A stretch of DNA of 7,113 bases from Desulfuromonadaceae bacterium. GTDB lineage: Bacteria > Desulfobacterota > Desulfuromonadia > Desulfuromonadales > Geopsychrobacteraceae. The position numbers and the translations under genes are program-made. The first letter of the stretch is position 1; every line of letters begins with the position of its first letter. The DNA lies in NCBI GenBank assembly GCA_016744555.1, contig JADGED010000019.1, positions 12,040-19,152 on the forward strand. The letters are read 5' to 3'. Shown here piece by piece: positions 6,118 through 7,113 of the stretch. A model generated the notes under the pieces. It made no database searches. It saw nothing but the letters and a program-made list of their open reading frames with translations, and was not told where the DNA came from.

Positions 6118-7020
6118 ATGGAAGAAGAAAATTTTTTATCAGGTTATATTGCAATAATTGGTCGTCCTAATGTTGGTAAATCGACACTGCTAAACCGAAT
6201 TCTTGGGCAGAAAATTGCTATAACTTCAAATAAACCGCAAACTACCCGTAATAGAATTCTTGGGATTCACAATTTTCCTGCTGGGCAGGCGTTGTTTGTC
6301 GACACCCCCGGTATCCATAAGGCGAAGGGGAAATTAAACCGGTTCATGGTTGATCAAGCTGTCGGTGCATGCTCCGATGTCGATTTGATTTTGTTTCTGG
6401 TTGAGGCAAATGATGCCCCTGGTGGTGGAGATGAATATATCCTTAGGCTGTTGGAGAAATCATCAGTACCTGTGTTTTTGATTATAAATAAACTTGATTT
6501 GGTAAAAGCCCCCGATCTGCTCAAATTGATTCAACAATATAGTGAACGGTTTGATTTCGCCCAAGTAATACCTATCTCGGCTGAAACTGGTAATGGGGTA
6601 GAGCTGATGCTAAAGGAAGTTGAAAAATATTTACCCCAAGGGCCACAATATTATCCCGATGATTTGGTTACTGATCAGCCTGAAAAGTTTATTGTTGCTG
6701 AGATGGTGCGTGAGAAAATAATGCGTACAACCAGTGAAGAAATTCCTTATGGCGTTGGAGTAAAGGTTGATTCATTTAGCGAACAACCAGAAAAGAATTT
6801 GGTGGTTATTCAGGCAACAATTCATGTAGAGCGTGATAGTCATAAGAAAATAATTGTAGGTAAGGGTGGGCAGAAGATCAAGTCTATTGGGCAGTCAGCG
6901 CGAAGAGAGATTGAGCGCTTGCTTGGAACTCGCGTGTTTCTCGAGTTGTTTGTCCGAGTAGATAAAGATTGGAGTCAAAACGAGCGCATGTTGCGTGAAC
7001 TTGGGTACAGTAAGAAATGA
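6118..7020 (+). CDS. era: GTPase Era, 16S rRNA-binding ribosome assembly factor
   Basis: Binds the 3' end of 16S rRNA and helps 30S maturation, coupling GTP binding to ribosome assembly. The 300 residues show all G motifs: G1 GRPNVGKS (15-22), the switch I region KPQTTRNR (39-46), G3 DTPG (62-65), G4 NKLD (124-127) and G5 SAE (154-156). The C-terminal KH domain (about 205-295) has the loop VGKGGQKIK (247-255) that grips RNA. Length and motif spacing are typical. ATG 6118 lies 8 nt after rnc; the nearest purine-rich stretch (AGAGAAG) is at the end of rnc, about 11 nt away, so translation is probably coupled to rnc. The pairing with rnc joins pre-16S cleavage with assembly, as in E. coli rnc-era. 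Confidence 0.98.
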   Translation: MEEENFLSGYIAIIGRPNVGKSTLLNRILGQKIAITSNKPQTTRNRILGIHNFPAGQALFVDTPGIHKAKGKLNRFMVDQAVGACSDVDLILFLVEANDAPGGGDEYILRLLEKSSVPVFLIINKLDLVKAPDLLKLIQQYSERFDFAQVIPISAETGNGVELMLKEVEKYLPQGPQYYPDDLVTDQPEKFIVAEMVREKIMRTTSEEIPYGVGVKVDSFSEQPEKNLVVIQATIHVERDSHKKIIVGKGGQKIKSIGQSARREIERLLGTRVFLELFVRVDKDWSQNERMLRELGYSKK

Positions 7021-7023
7021 TGA

Positions 7024-7052
7024 AATTATGCTCCCCATTTGGAGTATTAATT
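7024..7052 (+). other. weak hairpin after era, no T-tract
   Basis: ATGCTCC (7028-7034) pairs with GGAGTAT (7041-7047), including one G-T wobble, around the loop CCATTT. Flanking AATT (7024-7027) and AATT (7049-7052) can extend the stem past a bulged T. No run of T follows, so this is not a typical intrinsic terminator. It may be a weak terminator, an mRNA 3'-end stabiliser, or chance. Nothing else was identified between 7021 and the window end, and no coding start is evident. Confidence 0.3.
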
Positions 7053-7113
7053 GGTTACTATTTGTGGTAGCCGCAGAGTAGTTAAATTTAAACTGTAATA
7101 TATAGAAAGAATT

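Noticed and set aside
1..7113. A hidden novel defence, mobile or CRISPR system
   Set aside because: Both strands are almost fully occupied by recognisable housekeeping genes; I saw no spacer-repeat array, transposase, terminal inverted repeats or unexplained long stretch.

Overview
The window is ordinary bacterial chromosomal core DNA, moderately AT-rich by eye. It holds a tRNA-Asp gene, a four-gene operon on the minus strand and a two-gene operon on the plus strand. Gene order points to Desulfobacterota (former Deltaproteobacteria), most likely a Geobacter/Desulfuromonas-type organism. The adjacency rnc-era is a proteobacterial arrangement. The order holB-ricT-metG-tatD recalls the Bacillus replication/translation cluster and is also, as far as I recall, found in Geobacter relatives. 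The TatD protein carries a fused radical SAM domain, a form I associate with the same group. No rRNA or other marker is present, so this placement is an inference.

Layout: positions 1-75 hold tRNA-Asp(GUC) lacking only its first two bases. Positions 80-122 hold a strong stem-loop with a T-tract on one side and an A-tract on the other, able to stop both the tRNA transcript and the operon converging on it. From 5196 down to 153 the minus strand carries holB (DNA polymerase III delta prime), ricT (PSP1 / iron-sulfur RNA-processing factor), metG (methionyl-tRNA synthetase) and a TatD nuclease fused to a radical SAM domain. The gaps are short (13, 24 and 45 nt with the starts chosen here), so they probably form one transcript. 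A 214-nt divergent spacer (5197-5410) carries back-to-back sigma70-like promoters. From 5411 the plus strand carries rnc (RNase III, GTG start) and era (ribosome-assembly GTPase), 8 nt apart. The last 93 nt hold only a weak hairpin.

The genes serve housekeeping tasks: clamp loading in replication, mRNA processing (RicT, RNase III), rRNA maturation (RNase III, Era), initiator and elongator Met-tRNA charging, and nucleic acid quality control (TatD). The only part without a clear role is the radical SAM half of the TatD fusion. I see no mobile element, CRISPR array, defence island or phage gene. The most interesting points are the TatD-radical SAM fusion, the arginine-rich disordered tail of RicT, the holB-led operon without tmk beside it, and the structured divergent promoter region.
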